Counted from the first letter of the stretch, positions 23,880-36,510 are shown. The stretch: 64,000 bases of DNA from Plectrocnemia conspersa (GCA_009617715.1 VTFK01000402.1:124001-188000), one strand, 5' to 3'. The notes: generated from the letters alone by a model not told the origin. Translations and numbers: made by a program.

Positions 23880-24990
23880 AAGGGCAGTAAATCATTATCA
23901 GAGGGTTAATTTATTATAAATGCATGATAGATACAGTTGAGTTATTATGTTCCGACAGAAATAGCCCTTTAGAATAAAAAAGTTTATCTTAAAAAACAAT
24001 TACAAGAGGTATCAATGGTATTTCACAAAATTTATTAACTCAATTACAAAAAATACTCAAAAGTTTAGATGAAAGCATTAATATCAGATATACTGTTTAA
24101 CTTGCAGTATGTATAGGAAGAATATACGATAAATGTTAAGAATTAGCAAGCTTATTGCTTGAAGTTAATAAAGTAACTTACGCATAGGCTTAGAAAATAT
24201 TATCAATATAACAGCAGATAGTTGCCCAAAACTAACTATAAAAATATTGAGTTTATGAAAAGTATTAGTGATCAAGTCAAATCAATCGATCCAAATAAAA
24301 AAAATGTTTTTTTACGCGGCATAATTCACCAAGAGGTATAAATGTAAAAAAGTTTTAAAATTGAATCATGTAGTAAAAGTTGTGACTGCTGTTTGCAATT
24401 TGTATAATTTATGGATGATATTATATCTGAATATACAGACATTTTTGCCTAAGCGATTTTTGTTTTTCGGTTTATATTATAAGAAAAAAAATATGGTTTA
24501 AAGTTTCTAATTTTATGAAAGCATTTATACTCAAATTGTTTTTTTTTTTCTAAAAATCTTCACTTTCACTTTCATAAAATAAAAAACTGTAACGGAAATT
24601 GTAGTACCATAGATTTCAAAAATTAAAATATAATTATTTCAGACCATTATGCGGTATTTGACTGCTGATTTCAATATTTTTATTAAATTGAAAATAATTT
24701 ATTTTTGGTCAGTTCGCTATTTTTATTTGACGTAGGTAAAGCTTTAATAATAATGCGATTAATATCAATTTAATATAATGCGATAATCTCCTACAAGATA
24801 AATTTATAACAATGCCAATTTCAGACTTCTATGCGCTTTTAAATAATGAGAGATTAAAAATTATGGTTCGTTTTACGTACCAGTGTGAAAGACCTGTAAT
24901 GAATTATAATAAATCAAGATATCGCTCTCAGATCTCTGATGAAAACTTACATTAAATTTTTCGCATTTTAACCGGCGCTTTTATTCATTT
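23880..24990 (+). pseudogene. hAT transposase relic (GTF2IRD2/ZBED-like type)
   Basis: Plus-strand remains, in several frames, of the hAT transposase type often annotated in animals as GTF2I repeat domain-containing protein 2-like or ZBED-like. Readable in order: KSLSEG; SLDESIN, which carries the DEST-like box; DTVxLAVCIGRIYDKCxELA with stops; SIDPNKKNVFLRGIIHQEV, the FLHCIIHQE box; LNHVVKVVTAVCNLYN; LLQDKFITMPISDFYALLNN; and NKSRYRSQISDENLH of the C-terminal dimerisation region. The order and spacing follow the family from catalytic domain to C terminus. The N-terminal BED finger is not visible. Numerous stops and frameshifts are present. Confidence 0.88.
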
Positions 24991-25184
24991 CAATATTGAA
25001 ATGTATTTTGTATTTTTTTAAATAAATTATCTTAAGTTTTAAAATATAAGTGTAAATATATTATTTTCATATTTAAAAAAAAAATAAATGTATAAATATG
25101 ATTCCCTTAAATTTTTCACTCTCAATTTGTGTTGTTAAGCCACTATCATGAGTCATTTTTGTTTGTAAAACAAAAAACAAATTA

Positions 25185-25240
25185 TTAACCCTTTGAAGAT
25201 TATCGCCGTACATGTACGGCGGTCGATCTTTCACTGTTTT
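25185..25240 (+). repeat. TTAACCCTTTG edge with a perfect 16-bp palindrome
   Basis: TTAA (25,185-25,188) is followed by CCCTTTGAAGATTATC and then by GCCGTACATGTACGGC, a perfect 16-bp palindrome. TTAA plus CCCTTT resembles piggyBac-type ends, but no inverted partner was found. It lies within the 3' non-coding part of the hAT element, so it could be a nested insertion or simply hAT sequence. Confidence 0.3.
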
Positions 25241-25522
25241 CATGTACATCAGATATTTATATATAATTATTATATATTTACATATATTACTGAAGAAATA
25301 TTAATTATAAAAAATTATATAATATTTTTTTTAAATAATATTTATAAAAATGATGACGATTTTTAAGTAATTTTGCAAATATTGCTTTTTAATTAGTTTT
25401 ACTTGCAAATTTCATAGAATTTTCTTTTTTTATTGTTTGATTTACCCTGTGATTAAAAAAACGGTCCAAAAAAAATCAATCCGGCCTGCCTTCTTAAACA
25501 TTTGCTCACCCCTAGTCTGAAT

Positions 25523-26030
25523 GTTTCGAAAATGTTGTTACTTGAATCATAATAAAAATAGCATAACAAAAAATAGCATGTTATAGCTAGAAATGGATTT
25601 ACGTCAATGTTAAATATAACGGCTCATATAATATAAATAAAGCTTGTACTATAAATGCATATTAACAATTTAATAACGAAAAAGTATCAGTAGAAAAAAA
25701 AAATTATGATGTTCCTCGTTATGATTCATTATTAACAAAAATAATAAATTAACGATGGTTGTAAAATAATAATAAAGAATGCCTTTAAAGCTTTCATTCG
25801 ACAACAAAGCTTTACGTCTGCATCGATATAATTATATACAACCCATATTATAAGTCACGTTTGTTTTTTATTATTCTAAAGAATTATACAAGGTTATAAT
25901 TAATTATATGAATTGGTATTCGTATATGTGATTGTGAATTATTGTACTTCGAATATAACGCTCTGTCTAGTCTCTTCCTAGACATCAATCAAAAGTCTCA
26001 AAGTAAAATTATCCTGTTTTGTAATATACA
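25523..26030. other. AT-rich intronic sequence
   Basis: No supported feature. Confidence 0.45.
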
Positions 26031-26400
26031 CCCCCATGAGAAATTTGAACTTACTATAGATGTTTATTTGACATTTTGGCAAATGCTACATAATCTTCCG
26101 TACATAATCGAATCGACGCTATACGAAGCCACATCCGTCCATGAATGGGCATGCGAGACACATATCAAACATTTGTCATTTCTCCATTTCGCAGCCGCAT
26201 TGTTTCCTTTGTCGGAAGTTTGCTGGTGCAGCTTTGTTAGGTCCCTGCAATGTCGCTGAAACAATGACATTTTTTAATCAAGAACAAACCATCGCATAAC
26301 ACAAAAGACCGCGCACTCGAATTTTACAATTAATCAATTCTCCCCATTGTCGTTTTGATACGTTACACAGTCCGGCGTCGTAAATATTTACAACCATGGT
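26030..26400. other. GC-richer non-repetitive island, possible regulatory DNA
   Basis: About 370 bp of higher-complexity sequence. A plus frame (25,942-26,259) and a minus frame (26,064-26,270) are both open, but neither resembles a known protein. It contains Sox/TCF-like words (ATTGTTTCCTTTG). It could be an intronic enhancer or an unrecognised exon; only comparison with related species could tell. Confidence 0.25.
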
Positions 26401-27190
26401 TTAAAATAAACCGCTTTTCGCAATTTGTTAAAAAAAAAACTTTCTGTAATTTTCTATATTAAAAAAAATTACACAAATGTTGAATCATATCATATAAAAA
26501 CGTGACATACAAATGTACATATGTATACATATTGATATTTTATATTTGTTTTTGGGAAATGTTTTTCATAAATACAAATATGTGGTAAACTTGTATTACA
26601 AAAAACTCGTTCTTCTTCCAAATAAATTAATTTTTAATAGTATTATTTAGCTAATGATAAAAGAAATAATTAACATTTCCAAACATAAATGTAAAAATTT
26701 TATTTGCATATGTTGTCGTTGAAAAAGTGGTGTTAACTTTTTATTTTTTTAAGTAATGTTATGGAATAGCGAGGGGAGTAAGGATATTCTGTGAATAATA
26801 CGACTGTATGATTCTGTAGTACGAGTGATTCATTTAATTATTTTGTGACATGAATAATGATAAATACATATAATTCGATTAATACATTTGTCACGTGTAT
26901 ATAAATAATTTGATTTAGTGATACACGGATATGTAATGTGTTATGGTGACAACATAAACAGTCTGATACAATACTGAAATAATTCTATTATAGTTTTTGG
27001 TTCAACTATATTTTACATTACATTTAATTTAAAAAACTCGACAGTAAGCCTTTTAATAATTCAACTTGTATCTTAAATTTCGCAAAGCTTTCTTCTTATC
27101 AACGCATCGGATTTTTTTCGGATATGGGGGTAATAATTTATCCACACCTAGTTTATATAATACTCCTACATTTCTTTATTGTCTTTAATT
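26401..27190. other. AT-rich intronic sequence
   Basis: No supported feature. Confidence 0.45.
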
Positions 27191-27194
27191 AACA

Positions 27195-27283
27195 CTGGGG
27201 CTTATACTGATTTACCGAATATCGGTATTTTAATAATATTATTGAATTATAATTTTAAAATACCGATTCAACGTATAGACCAG
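27195..27283. mobile_element. Short inverted-repeat element (possible MITE, 89 bp)
   Basis: Perfect 13-bp arms ATCGGTATTTTAA (27,221-27,233) and TTAAAATACCGAT (27,255-27,267) flank a 21-bp A/T spacer. Outside them are imperfect matches ending CTGG (27,195) and CCAG (27,283). The shape fits a small foldback MITE. No target duplication was found. Confidence 0.4.
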
Positions 27284-27289
27284 CATTTT

Positions 27290-28278
27290 TTTATGAGTAT
27301 TTAATTATAAAATTATTTCTTGTTTACTTTAACATATAATCATATATTCGTAACCATTAAAAGTTCTGCATCCCACCTACTTATAATACAAGATAAGCTT
27401 ACGCTTAAGTAAATAACAAACGGGATAGTTTCGCAAATACCTAAGTGTTATTTATTTATCTAAAGGTGGAATAAATTCTCATCTATCTGAACACCATATT
27501 CGCATTTGAAAAAAATATAAATAGCCATTAGTAATGATTATTTATTACATCAGAAAAGCTAGCTGACATTGTTTTAAATAAATGTATTAAACAAATAATA
27601 TTTTATTAAAAATGTTTTTCATGCTTCTTCTTAAATAATATTATTATTAATGCTGAATAATTTTTTAACGCTTTTGCTAACGTGATACATATGTAGATAC
27701 ATTGGATTATATTAAATGGTGGGTTGCTGGTTGGATAATCAAATTTAGTATTAATTTAGTTAAGTGTGAGCACAGATTCTCTCTTCAAGATAATAATATT
27801 ATATTTAAACATTTTTTTTAAATTAATGCTGCTTTTGAACGATATCATAAATTACGATGTATTATTATTTTAAAAATCTGAGGTATAAAACTATATTGCA
27901 CTAAATTAAGGACAAGTTTATAAATAAATTTCAGTTCTATTTTTATTGCTTGTTTTTATTATTTTTAATAATTAATTGTTCATAATTACGAATGTACATT
28001 AAAAAATCTCGTAAGGATATGTATACTATAATGTGATCACAATACCTCTCGTTAGGAGTTCGGAGAAAGCTTATACACGTAAATAAATATAGGCGAGGTA
28101 GACTGTACAAATAAGTTCACAATTTCGAACCGAAATTAATTATTTTAACCGGTTACGCTAGATTCAAAACAAACTAATATTTGGTTAATATTATTATACA
28201 TACATTAATATTCTAGTTAGCTTTAAGGCATTTGAATTATACCAATGAACGTATAATGTATTTTATATAAATATATAC
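27290..28278. other. AT-rich intronic sequence
   Basis: No supported feature. Confidence 0.45.
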
Positions 28279-28285
28279 TGCTACT

Positions 28286-28376
28286 CAGGTGCGTACGGTA
28301 CCTTATCTTTCACTCATTCTCGTCACTTAGCACGCGAGCGAGCGAAACGGAAAATATCTCACCGTACGCGCCTGCG
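28286..28376. mobile_element. GC-rich MITE with CAGGYGCGTACGGT TIRs, copy 1
   Basis: Left end CAGGTGCGTACGGT (28,286) and right end ACCGTACGCGCCTG (to 28,374) are inverted repeats differing at one of 14 positions. The interior carries TATCTTTC, CGTCACTTAGCACGCGAGCG and AGCGAAACGGAAAATATC. TGCTACT occurs immediately left (28,279-28,285) and again right of the element (28,377-28,383), a 7-bp target duplication if the element includes two extra bases at its right end. Related interiors lie at 57,851-57,938 and, inverted, at 59,583-59,650. The 7- to 8-bp duplication with a CAGG end suggests a hAT-type non-autonomous element. Confidence 0.78.
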
Positions 28377-28383
28377 TGCTACT

Positions 28384-31300
28384 TGCATATAAATATTGGT
28401 AATTTGTTTTAAATATGTGACATTATTGTTTAAAAATTATTTAAAATAAATTACCATTATTGCTGTATCTTAACATCAGGTTTTTATAAATAAATCTCAC
28501 TCAAATATTTATTAATAAACATCTAAGGATTCTATTCCGTATATAATATTATTTAATAATAATTAAAGCTTAACGTTGGTCAGTTTTAAGCAGAGCGTAT
28601 CATAAAATTAGTTTATATCTTAGATATATTTAGCTCATACATACATTTATGTATAAATGTACATAAATATACATAAGATAAGCTTTTGCGTGATATAAAC
28701 ACATTTTCTATTAAGTATATATGTACACCTTTACTATCACAACCTTGTATCATTAAAGAGTTTCTATACTAATATAAAATTCCGTAAGGTTGTGATTACA
28801 ACATTTACTTTATATTTGATCAATTTCTGATTCATTTTATATGCAAAATGTTTTGTTACAGTATTGTAGATCTCTCTTTTAATGCCTCATTATTATTTTT
28901 ATCTTACAATTGTTTAAAAGTATTACCTCTATATTTAGATGCTTAACAGATCTATACAAAAATTTAAATAGACAAGTATAATTAGTAATATTTTTTTATA
29001 TGCTTTGACAAATGTATTTATCAAAATACGTTTATTAAATTACAACTTTACACTCTTAAAATTATATATTTTTTGCACCTTATAAATGTATTTATTTATC
29101 TTACCTTTGCGATCAAAAGAGTGCAAAGTGTTTATATTTTAGCAAATAAATTAAAATTGTAAATTGACTTGTGAACTGCCCTGTGTTTAGAAAATGAACA
29201 TCAAAGCTTCGAGGCTGATATATAAATATAATACAATGATGTTCTAAGAAAACCTCATTGAGGATTCGAATGTAATTCTTAGTTAATACCACGTTTCAAT
29301 CATTATTGTGGTTTATGTTTCACAATGTACATATATAATATATTATAATAAATATTAAAGTATTGTTAAAAATTGTGTATGTATATTGTAAAAATATATA
29401 GGATATACTACACCCAATTGGTTAAACTAATTCTGGAAAAAATACTTAACCTTGATTCGCAAAAGATTAAAAAATATTTATAATACACTCGCGTACAAAT
29501 AAACCACTTTAACAGATCAAAATATTTGTATACTTTTATAATTATTTATATGCAAAGTATCTGTTCAATATCTATCGAGTAGCTGATCAATATTTTTTAC
29601 TTTGAAGTTTTTTTTATGTTTTAATAATGATACTTCACGCAATTTTATATTAAGGTAAAGTCACTCGTTTCCTCGCAAAATGGTTATAAATGATCATTTT
29701 GCTTCTGAAGAACAATACATCTAATTTAATTTTTTTCACGTGACAGCTGGATTTAGCTTTGTCATTTCGTTTTATATTCCCGTTATTAATAGTTAAAATA
29801 AAGCTTGATTTTAATTGTTATTAAATAGCGAGTTTTAGTTTCATTCATTAAGTTACTCAAAATCGTATTAAAAGTTTGTGCTTGCAAATTCAATACAACC
29901 TGTGATTTATATTTGCGTTAACATTTAATTGAATAAATTTTAATTTAGGTGTTACATTTTCTCAATGGTGACCACAATTTGTAAATTATTCTATAGATTC
30001 AAACTTTTCTCGTAACACTTAAGAACGTAACGTAATAGTTTGTTCGAGTTTTCGTATACAATAAAAAGTTTTAACGTTAAATTAAATGAAAGGATTGTAA
30101 CTAAGCGAATAAACAGTCAAAGCGAAATTCGTCTCTTGATTGCTATTTAAAACAAGATTTGTTAGTATGCTGTTTGTTTTGCGTGTACAACCCAAACTAA
30201 ATTACATAATATACTATCATGCACATATTATTAAACGTTTGATGTATTATAGAACATGTAAGCTCCTTACATACAAATGTATTATAATTTAATATATATA
30301 TTAACAATCACATTTGGTGAAAGCATTCCTGAATTTCGTAAAATAAAATGTCAAACGCCTACAACTGTTTTCGACAACTTATAAGGTCAAATACCAGTAG
30401 GTCTTAAAGTATACATCCTAAGTTTAAAAGGATGTAATACTGACAAATATAGGGGCTATACAAAAAGTTACTGCCCAAACACTAAAAATAATTTTATAGC
30501 AAGTAATGTAACTGTACCAAAGATCTTTATATATTATATATTTATAGATTAAATATAATCCATTTAAGTATTGATATGGAGTGTTTCTAAAGCTTCTTGC
30601 TTGTTTTTTTTATATTGCTTATTACTTAAAAGTTAATGCACATTATATTCACAGATGCGCATCTAAAAATGAAATAAAATCGCTTATAAAATATTTTTAG
30701 AAACATACTGTATATTAGAAAAGATTGGAGATAAGGCGGATTATTAGATACCGGTAATAAATTTTCTGGTACATATGTATGTATTTCGGAAAAGAAAAAA
30801 GGTAAAGGCGTATACGCGTCGAACCACAAGCTTTAATATATTGAGGTGGTATCTCTTAAGACACGTCTTTTTTTGGAAGAATTATATCGACAATTTCCCC
30901 CCATAATGGGATAAAAATTCGAAGAAATAAATGGAATGGCTTAATAATAGTAAGACGTGTAATCTTGTGAATACCACGCTTAATTTATTTAAATTAATCT
31001 TTCGGGTTGAAAATATAAAATACATAATTAATCTTTTTACTGCGTCTATAATTTTATTCGATTCGGTGTGGTTTAACTTTAAATCAAATAAACAACTCCT
31101 ATACAATTTATTGTTATCTTTCCAGCGCTAAATTTGAGGATTTTAATTAACCAAGATTGACTGAATTGTCTAATAAACCTTGTAAATTAGTTGTGAAAAA
31201 CGCAATTACTTGTATTGATTGTACAATTTGTTTGAAAATGAACGACATAAAATGATAAAATGGGTAAATTACAACGGATAAAGATAATTGTGTTATTAAT

Positions 31301-31860
31301 TTTCTTTAGTTTACCATATTTAAAGTTAAATTGACTTTATGCTTTAATAAACTATAAGTAATTAATTATTATTATTAATAACGGTCGACTAGTAAAAACC
31401 TTTGTGCATAAAAATCTTTTAGATATTTTATTATATTTGTATTTTTAACGATATAATAATATTAAAATATATTTTCACAATTTCTATTTTATCAAACAAT
31501 AATATAAACATTTGCTAATATGCAAATTTAATTAAATATGCTGTTTATTTATTTTAGCTTAAACGCTTAATTCACTCATTCGTGTAAATTAAAATCTAAA
31601 TTTAAACTTGGAAAAAGACAAATAAGATGTAGAAAGTCTCTTACTGAAGGGTTCCTTTAAATAATTAACATAAAATAATATTATGTTTAATTAAGTTTAA
31701 TTATAGTCCATCTTAAAATAAGTTAGTTGGTGGTACTTATGTTAATTAAATTTATATGTTAGTTTACTGTATTTACAAGTCTACATTTAGTTATAACATT
31801 TTAGCTAATTACTTGATAGTACGTTAGGGTGAGTTTTTAATATCTTCAAATATTGTTTAC
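28384..31860. other. AT-rich intronic sequence, nothing assignable
   Basis: Several chance frames around 30,626-31,131 are open on both strands at once, with A/T-driven composition. No gene, RNA or TE is recognised. Confidence 0.45.
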
Positions 31861-31865
31861 TTATT

Positions 31866-32490
31866 TGATGAATGTTTCTTTTACACTGACACAGTTACAG
31901 TCACTTAATAACATATAATTGTTAGGCACAAAACAATGAGCACCGGTCATTAACCTGAAGAATTTATTAAGAAATCTCTTAAGAATATTGCTATTATATG
32001 TGGAGGTCACGCCCCAAATCTGAGCTCCATAAGACCAAGCTGGCTTTATGAATGAGTCATTTTTTTCTAATTATAAGCCTAAATTTGGTTCCAGATGTTT
32101 AATTTTGTCCCAAATATGAGTCTTCCAGGTCAGTCTTCTGTCGAAAAGAATACCAATACATTTAGCGGAGTTCCCTTGTAGTATCTTTCTTCAACGTAAA
32201 TGTAACATTTTAGTTTCATAGTTTCATTTCATAAAGCTGGATTCTTAAGAGATTTTCTTTCAGTATTTTCGGTGATATTTTTTGGATCAGAAGCCATTAT
32301 TTTATTGTCGTAGGCAAATGTTCTTCTGAGAAAGATCTATTGTGTATAACAAATAAAATCCGATGATATTTGCTACAGTTTTGTGTTTACATCTCTGATC
32401 CTAATTTTTAAGTGTATATCTTTGAGGTAGGATTAGATTATTAAGAAGATATTGCTTGGAAGCAGTGCCACACTTTGTCAAAAGCCAGTG
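31866..32490 (-). pseudogene. Jockey-type LINE reverse transcriptase fragment
   Basis: Minus-strand relic of a non-LTR retrotransposon polymerase of the Jockey clade. Readable in order from 32,490 down: AFDKVWH, the first catalytic Asp region; FAYDNKIMASDPKNITENTE, a mutated form of the FADD active-site box; KCIGILFDRRLTWKTHI, the KYLG region; KPAWSYGAQIWGVTSTYNSN, equivalent to the conserved YGIQLWG box; then FFRLMTGAHC and a C-terminal SVKETFIK before a stop near 31,866. Stops and frameshifts are present, and the second residue of the FADD box is Tyr in place of Asp. Inactive, 5'-truncated. Confidence 0.9.
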
Positions 32491-32715
32491 TTATATGTAT
32501 GCTATTTCAAGATCTTCTTTTTTATTTTTTATATGTTCCATTCACCGCAGTTTGGTGTCCAGAGTCATGTCAAAGTATTTAGCTGTATTTACAAATGAGA
32601 TAAGATGACCGTTTATAAAAATTTGCAATTGGTTAGTTTTATTTGTGAAGTTGATATGTACCAATTTTAATTCATTCAATTCTATTTTTCATTTTTTCTC
32701 CAATTAGTACTTTAT
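32491..32715 (-). pseudogene. Second Jockey/X-element-like RT fragment
   Basis: Immediately upstream on the same strand is another RT piece, which reads KIELNELKLVHINFTNKTNQ, then FINGHLISF, NTAKYFDMTLDTKLR, a stop, and MEHIKNKKEDLEI. This is the KYLGMTLD-LRWKEHIKKK region of X-element/BS-type Jockey elements. Because the neighbouring fragment has its own KYLG-equivalent, this cannot be its continuation. It is a separate insertion, or the target into which the other landed. Confidence 0.85.
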
Positions 32716-35700
32716 TATTGCCCAAATAGACAGCTTAAAAAATGAAACATAAATGTTATTAAAAATAAGCACTATAAATTTCCTAATACCTTATGGTGTT
32801 TTTTTCACTTTTTTTTTTTTTTTTTGTAGATTATAATATATTTCAACACCTTTATTTAAACATATTTTACTATTTCTCATATTTTTATATATTTCAATGA
32901 TCATTCCTCATCTTATTTAAATAAAAATATTTATATGTATTTTTTACCTTAACTGAACCATTATAACTCTTAAAACTCCACTTTTTTTTATTTTGTTGTT
33001 AAAAAAATTAGGTTATAAATATATTTTTTAATTTAGCATTATAAAAATGTTATATACACTTATTTTAGCATGATAATTTATTATGTATCTATTTATTAAA
33101 TAACATCTTTATTATTTGATATATTAAAATTGATTTTTAAATTTTATTTTTTAATCAATATACGCTTAAATTGTATTAACAGATTCTATTTTTCAATAAT
33201 TAACTACTACTTTTACATTATTATAGCATAAAATAAGCACCCATGTACCATATCAAATACCGATACTTCCTCTATATTCTCACATAACTAATTCATTCGC
33301 AAATATATTAGTTTTACTAAAATTGTATATAAATACAAAAAAAAACAATTAAATCACTGTGGCAGTCCATGATTACAATAGCTATATATATTTTCTTTTA
33401 ATATTACTTTTCGCTTTTTATTATTTACTTTTCAGTTTTAAAGAGTGGCCCTAAACTTACATATACTATTCTTAAGTAGTCTAAAAATAAACTAAATTAA
33501 ACTAAAATTATATTGATTATGGCAATTGATGTTGAATTGTTTTTTTTATATATAATATATGAGACCAATAAGTACTATTTTATTTTATTTGGTTTTAAAA
33601 ATAGATTATCGCATATTATCGCATTAGTAAAATATCAGACTTATAACTATATTCTATATTTAAATAGTCGTATTTTACCTTTTAAAATTAGGCTTACAAT
33701 ATAATTATCTAAGATCCCATGTACAAGAGACTATTAATTTGCAGATTCATTAAAATTATATTAATAATAATTCATTATTAATAAAAGCAGAGGTCTATAA
33801 AATATTCTTGTACACGTTGTTAACGCTTGTTGTACTACATCGGTAGACTTAAAATAAATTGACATTTTATATTCAATGTGAATTTTATTATCATACTATT
33901 TAAAACTAAGCCGATTATTTCAGTAAAGCCTCCATAGATCTTCATAGCCAAATCTCGAGATCAAGGGTAATAAAGCAAAGTAATTCATGGTTCCAAGATC
34001 ATATTTTTCATTTAAGTAGGAGCAGTCATATTACCACAAGGCATTTATCATTTCTCGGAAAGATATTAATCTCGCTAAATTCTCGTTTTCAAGACGTTTC
34101 AACACACAAACTTTAAAGTATGCGCCGCCGTTGCCTGTATTAAAAAACGATTTCATATCGTAATTAACAACCAACTTTGGCAATACTGCGAATACTTTTT
34201 CAAACCCCAAAACCGAGCAATTCAATTAAAAGCGGTTGAAACTGAGCGTATTTTTATATAAAATTGTGTTCAAGCAGAAAGACGGCCATTTAATCGTAAT
34301 TGTATCGAGGTTTAATTAAAAGTCTTATATTTTTCACAGAGAAAAATCGGAGCTTGATCGTATTGTTCTCAGTGGAAGGGTTTATATATGTTATTTAAGC
34401 CTTCTTTATTCGATACAGTAAAATGTGTTACAGTTTTATTTAAATTAAATGTATTTTTCTACATATTTATAACATTTAAACAAATCCATTAGTGCTCATT
34501 TTTTGTTGGGAATACGACATAATAAGGGCATTAAAACCAGAATATGGTATATTTTAAAATACATCTTTATCGTAGCTTTATGACAGCGATTTTTATTGTA
34601 GCGATAACTTCGTAATATGTATTAGAATAATATATTTTTTTATACTTATATATATTATAAATTTAATCAATCGTTCGATTATATGAGTAGATTTTATTCA
34701 CTGCTATATTCATTTTCTTTAGATATTCTATTATTATTTTAAAGTATTTTTCGGTAAAACACTATCTAATTTTAATTTTAATCTTTAATCTGTGGAATTA
34801 GCCATCATCTCAATTTCTATTATAATATCATTAATGCATCGTCATTATTTGTTATACTGTTATTTTCGTACATCAAATAAATGAAGTCAATGACAGTAAG
34901 ATAAACTCCATGATTTAAATTTTATATAAGACGGATGCTCGAATTTTTTCATTACGTTTGCTTTTTCTGTAGCCGTTGCTACAATCTTCATTTTAAAACT
35001 TTATTAAATATTTTTGATTTCGGAAGCACCACATTTTTTTCGAAATGAAAGCGACCAGGCAGTGCGAGAATAATAATAGCAGTATTACGAAATAATACTT
35101 TCTTATTTCGTAAATCTCGATCGCAAAATCGCAAGATAGAATCCATAGTACATATATAAAGTTATATCTACATCAAAAATAAAATTATTAAAGGACAAAA
35201 ATACACAACGCTAATGATTGTGTTATATCTTATGTCACATTTGAAATTCAATATGTATATATTGTTCATTACACATTTTTATTATTCTGGTAAGCTTTTA
35301 CCTATTTGAAGCTAATAAAAAATGTAACTTTATCAAGGTCGCGGATGCTGTAAAGACGATGATAACAACATTTTCCGCATAAATCCATTTAACTACAAGG
35401 TTTATGTCTTGAAATAATATAATATTGGTGGTCCAAATTTGGTATAAAGCTGGATAAAATATATTTTAGACTGCTTTTTCCGTTATGAAAATTTGATCCT
35501 TAAATCAGGGATTAAGCAATTATTATACCTGGGGCCGGAACAAACAGAACAGTAAGTTTAAACTCAACCACAGGCAGCTTGAATGTGTACTATCTCCTCG
35601 TATTTAATTTGCAAACGCAAATATTTCGAATTGAAAACAATTCCAATTTAATTGTATTCATTTTATAGCGAGAATGTTTTAGCGTCACTTGTTTTCAATG

Positions 35701-36205
35701 CCATCAGTTTGCGTTTTATCGTATATTTTGATATTTAGTGCATATATCCAGACCTTTTTTAAAACAAAAACTTAAGCATTTTACTAAAGAAAATTATTTA
35801 AATTAAATTTAAAGTAGCCTTTGCTTTGCCACGAACCGCATAAAAAAAAAATTATGAGAGATTTATTTATTTCTGCTTTTGAAGAATAACTAAATAAGTC
35901 AAATTTTTTTGACTAGTGAAAGATTCTGGATTTTGCAAATATTTAATCAATGTCTAGTTTCTTCGATTATATCATTTCTTTTCAATTTTCCGTTGAAATT
36001 TCGAGTTTAGCTCAAAATTGTTTTAACAAAAAAAATCAAGGCCCCTTTGGCTCACAATAATCGGGAGACCATGACAAAATAAATAAAACTGTTTGAATCG
36101 AAAAATAAAAATAGCCCTTAATGATTCCATCGGAGCGGATTCTTAGACCACCAAAGCAAAGATAAAACCGCCGGCCGGTTAGAGTAATAGACAATCGCAA
36201 ATTCG
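32716..36205. other. AT-rich intronic sequence with small hairpins
   Basis: A T17 tract lies at 32,809-32,825. A perfect 11-bp hairpin, TTACGAAATAA...TTATTTCGTAA with a 7-nt loop, lies at 35,085-35,113. Somewhat GC-richer, non-repetitive stretches at 33,940-34,380 and 35,330-36,200 lack coding potential. No gene is recognised; the minus frame at 34,031-34,225 has no known domain. Confidence 0.45.
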
Positions 36206-36209
36206 CAAG

Positions 36210-36510
36210 TCATTCAAATACTTTCTATCTTCTGAAAAAGTATACATTTTTTCAAACATCTGCCACGAACACCATCGATTATTATCTGAGTGTCTTCTTT
36301 TATTACTTCAGCAAAAATAAGTATTTAAAATTTATAAAAAGTCTTTAGTCATTTCTTGACCCCTATTAAAATCTATTAAGAAGTATGCATAATAGGCATA
36401 AATCCACCTAATGCAGCGTTATAAAAAGGCAGTGGTTGTAAACATTTCAAAAATATGCATACAAATTTAATTTTATATAATAAAAAGTGCTTTATAAAAT
36501 TTGTCGAGAT
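36210..36510 (+). repeat. Diverged interspersed repeat, copy with 140-bp extra segment
   Basis: Shares CATTCAAATACTTT, a TTTTTCAAACATCTGCCACG block, CGAACACC, ATGCAGCGTTATAAAAA, GGCAGTGGTTGTAAA and ACAAATTTAATTTT with 39,532-39,690 in the same order and orientation. About 140 bp between the CGAACACC and ATGCAGCG blocks are absent from the other copy. No coding capacity or family is recognised. Confidence 0.55.

Larger units (their letters stand above)
23279..25514 (+). mobile_element. Decayed full-length hAT transposon (2.24 kb)
   Basis: Left terminus TAGTGGTGGGTAAAAGT (23,279) and right terminus, read inward, TAGGGGTGAGCAAATGT (from 25,514) agree at 13 of 17 positions and match the CAGGGGTGGGCAAA-type ends of many hAT elements. 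Inside the right end, GGCCGGATTGATTTTTTTT is also typical of these elements. Flanking octamers GTCTAAAG (23,271-23,278) and GTCTGAAT (25,515-25,522) agree at 6 of 8, consistent with a decayed 8-bp hAT target duplication. The interior carries the transposase relic at 23,880-24,990. The many stops show the element is dead. Confidence 0.82.

Noticed and set aside
30626..31131. Overlapping frames open on both strands
   Set aside because: Simultaneously open, A/T-driven frames on both strands with no motif or codon bias.
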